Source: Methanosphaera sp. rholeuAM130 (GTDB lineage: Archaea > Methanobacteriota > Methanobacteria > Methanobacteriales > Methanobacteriaceae). From it: 6,554 nt of DNA. Below the pieces are notes generated by a model that was not told the origin of the DNA, made no database searches, and saw only the letters and a list, made by a program, of their open reading frames with translations. Below, in pieces: positions 5,541 to 6,554 of the stretch (position 1 is the first letter of the stretch; the number at the start of each line of letters is the position of its first letter). The position numbers and the translations under genes are program-made. Location of the stretch: positions 1 through 6,554 of the forward strand of contig MUZY01000249.1 in assembly GCA_003266065.1 (NCBI GenBank), given 5' to 3'.

Positions 5541-6204
5541 CCAATCTCTCCTGTCCATGGCTGCTTTTAACAGATATGTTTAATTTCGATAGGTATTCAT
5601 AAGTATTTGTTGAAACCGCATGCAGCAATATTTCACCCAAATCCTCTTTGGTATTGACGTCCAACGACAAATAGAATGATTCGATGACGTTTACATCCAT
5701 TCCCATTGTATAGGCCTCTTCGACATGTCTGAAATAGCTCATCTGGCCAAACAATGGGGTAAAGTCAAAGTCGCTGTTGAAGCATAATAGGTTTGTACCT
5801 CCACCGCGTGAAGGACTGATTACCAAATCCGCCGTAGACTCATGTGCACTGATGACGTGATTGGAGTTAATCAATGGGATATCCGATGGAATAACCAGAA
5901 TATCCAAATCGTCATAGTTTAACTTGACGGTTTTGATTGCATCAATCAATGCATTGTTGAGCTTATTGTCATCATAATCTTTCTCCTTGTGGAAACTAAT
6001 GCCCAAATCGTTTGCATATTCAAAGACTTCATCATCGTTACTTACAAGTACAATATCATAAACATGACTTCTGACTTCATTAATAATGTCCTTAAGCATG
6101 GCTTTCAATAATTCCTTACGTTCATCTTGTGATAATAATGGTGAAAGCCTTGTTTTGGAGTCATTAAAATTACTGACTGGTATAATACATATTAAATCTT
6201 TCAT
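5518..6204 (-). CDS. cofC: 2-phospho-L-lactate guanylyltransferase
   Basis: CofC joins GTP to 2-phospho-L-lactate, giving the activated lactyl-diphosphoguanosine that CofD transfers to Fo in coenzyme F420 synthesis. F420 is the main hydride carrier of methanogens. The 228 residues are full length for archaeal CofC. Visible motifs are IPVSNFNDSKTRLSP (8-22, nucleotide binding), VIPSDIPLI (104-112), SPSRGGGTNLL (130-140) and FGQMSYFRHVEEA (152-164), with LDVNTKEDL (181-189) near the end. The C-terminal tail after about residue 200 is hydrophilic. It is the first gene of a minus-strand unit with thiD. No SD precedes the ATG at 6204, but a TATA box lies about 25 bases upstream, so the mRNA may start at or next to the ATG. 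The fully different pathways of cofC and thiD suggest simple co-transcription rather than shared function. Confidence 0.95.
   Translation of the reverse strand: MKDLICIIPVSNFNDSKTRLSPLLSQDERKELLKAMLKDIINEVRSHVYDIVLVSNDDEVFEYANDLGISFHKEKDYDDNKLNNALIDAIKTVKLNYDDLDILVIPSDIPLINSNHVISAHESTADLVISPSRGGGTNLLCFNSDFDFTPLFGQMSYFRHVEEAYTMGMDVNVIESFYLSLDVNTKEDLGEILLHAVSTNTYEYLSKLNISVKSSHGQERLDVKRNDE
5547..5552 (-). promoter_or_regulatory. SD site that sets the thiD start at 5540
   Basis: The minus strand reads AGGAGA, 6 bases before the ATG at 5540 and inside the last codons of cofC. This suggests translational coupling between cofC and thiD. Confidence 0.65.
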
Positions 6205-6224
6205 AATAGTATTATGTAGATGAA

Positions 6225-6233
6225 TATATAAAA
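6225..6233 (-). promoter_or_regulatory. TATA box of cofC
   Basis: The minus strand reads TTTATATAT, close to the consensus of methanogen promoters. Its centre (about 6229) is 25 bases from the A of the cofC ATG, the usual distance to the transcription start itself. This predicts a leaderless or nearly leaderless mRNA, in line with the missing SD site. Confidence 0.55.
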
Positions 6234-6291
6234 AAATAGTTCTAAATTAAATTGCCATATTGAATGCTGAACATATTCACTGTTTATGATT

Positions 6292-6336
6292 AAAAAAAGA
6301 GAATAATAGAAAAAAAATGGGAAAATAGTCTATTTT
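6292..6336 (-). terminator. Terminator of the UPF0145 gene
   Basis: On the minus strand, the inverted repeat AAAATAG-A-CTATTTT (6336-6322) begins at the last base of the stop codon. It is followed by a run of eight T (6317-6310) and a run of seven T (6298-6292). The stem is weak (AT only); the T-runs are the stronger signal. The stretch 6234-6291 between this and the cofC promoter shows nothing else. Confidence 0.6.
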
Positions 6337-6554
6337 TAGATAAACTTAACGGCGGTTCCGTAACAGTGAACCTCTGATGAATTTTCAACGATGGATGACG
6401 TGTTGTATCTTACCATTACGATGGCGTCTGCACCCATCTGTTCGGCTTCTTGAATCATACGTTCAGTTGCAATTCCACGGGATTCTATCATCATGTCGGT
6501 ATATGCCTTAAGTTCTCCGCCGGTAATGTTTCTTAAACCCTGTGTGAAGTCTCT
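6336..6554 (-). CDS. UPF0145/YbjQ-family protein, C-terminal fragment
   Basis: This is the last 72 residues of a YbjQ-type (UPF0145) protein; the N-terminus, about a third of the usual 105-110 residues, lies beyond the right edge. Recognisable family features are the start RDFTQGLRNITGGEL (1-15), YTDMMIESRGIATERM (18-33), the motif EAEQMGADAIVMVRY (36-50) and the closing EVHCYGTAVKF (61-71). The family forms small pentamer-like rings and is often named a putative heavy-metal-binding domain, but no function is proved. C64 sits in a position common in the family. The gene is followed by its own terminator and is separate from the cofC unit on the same strand. Confidence 0.92.
   Translation of the reverse strand, partial: RDFTQGLRNITGGELKAYTDMMIESRGIATERMIQEAEQMGADAIVMVRYNTSSIVENSSEVHCYGTAVKFI

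Noticed and set aside
4125..5602. Plus-strand open frames across the zinc deacylase and thiD genes
   Set aside because: They are antisense to strongly conserved minus-strand genes and lack SD sites and family resemblance.

Overview
The window comes from an AT-rich methanogenic archaeon, most likely of the order Methanobacteriales and probably a Methanobrevibacter-like species. This rests on the C-terminus of the heterodisulfide reductase subunit HdrB, the coenzyme F420 enzyme CofC, TATA-box promoters, Shine-Dalgarno (SD) sites of the AGGAG/GGTGA type, and very T-rich terminators. The placement is inferred from gene content and composition. No rRNA, tRNA, CRISPR array, insertion sequence or attachment site was seen.

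Plus strand, left part (1-1324): the window opens inside hdrB, which ends at a hairpin and T-run. A 279-base AT-rich gap follows, with three copies of an 11-bp direct repeat, a 10-bp palindrome and a good TATA box. This promoter drives two overlapping genes of unknown function: a 94-residue protein and a 183-residue protein that is probably in the archaeal DUF2096 family. They end at a hairpin that spans the stop codon.

Plus strand, middle (1501-3949): a compact three-gene operon encodes a COG2129-type metallophosphoesterase, a PaaK-family aryl-acid:CoA ligase and a protein made of two ACT domains. Gaps are 1 and 12 bases. The ligase and ACT protein probably form a functional pair in aryl acid/aromatic amino acid metabolism. 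The role of the phosphoesterase is unknown. The operon also ends at a stop-spanning hairpin with a T-run.

Minus strand (3979-6554): cofC (F420 biosynthesis) overlaps thiD (thiamine pyrimidine kinase) by 23 bases. A zinc-peptidase/deacylase-like gene of the aspartoacylase/M14 type follows 122 bases later, with no visible terminator between. The cofC promoter sits so close to its start codon that the mRNA may be leaderless. At the right edge is the C-terminal two thirds of a UPF0145/YbjQ-family gene with its own terminator.

Most of the window is ordinary methanogen housekeeping, and I see no defence system, mobile element or clearly new multi-gene system. The points most worth following are the phosphoesterase-ligase-ACT operon, the orphan zinc deacylase, the uncharacterised pair after hdrB, and the stop-codon-spanning terminators. 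Four translation starts are placed at an internal ATG because the SD spacing favours it.
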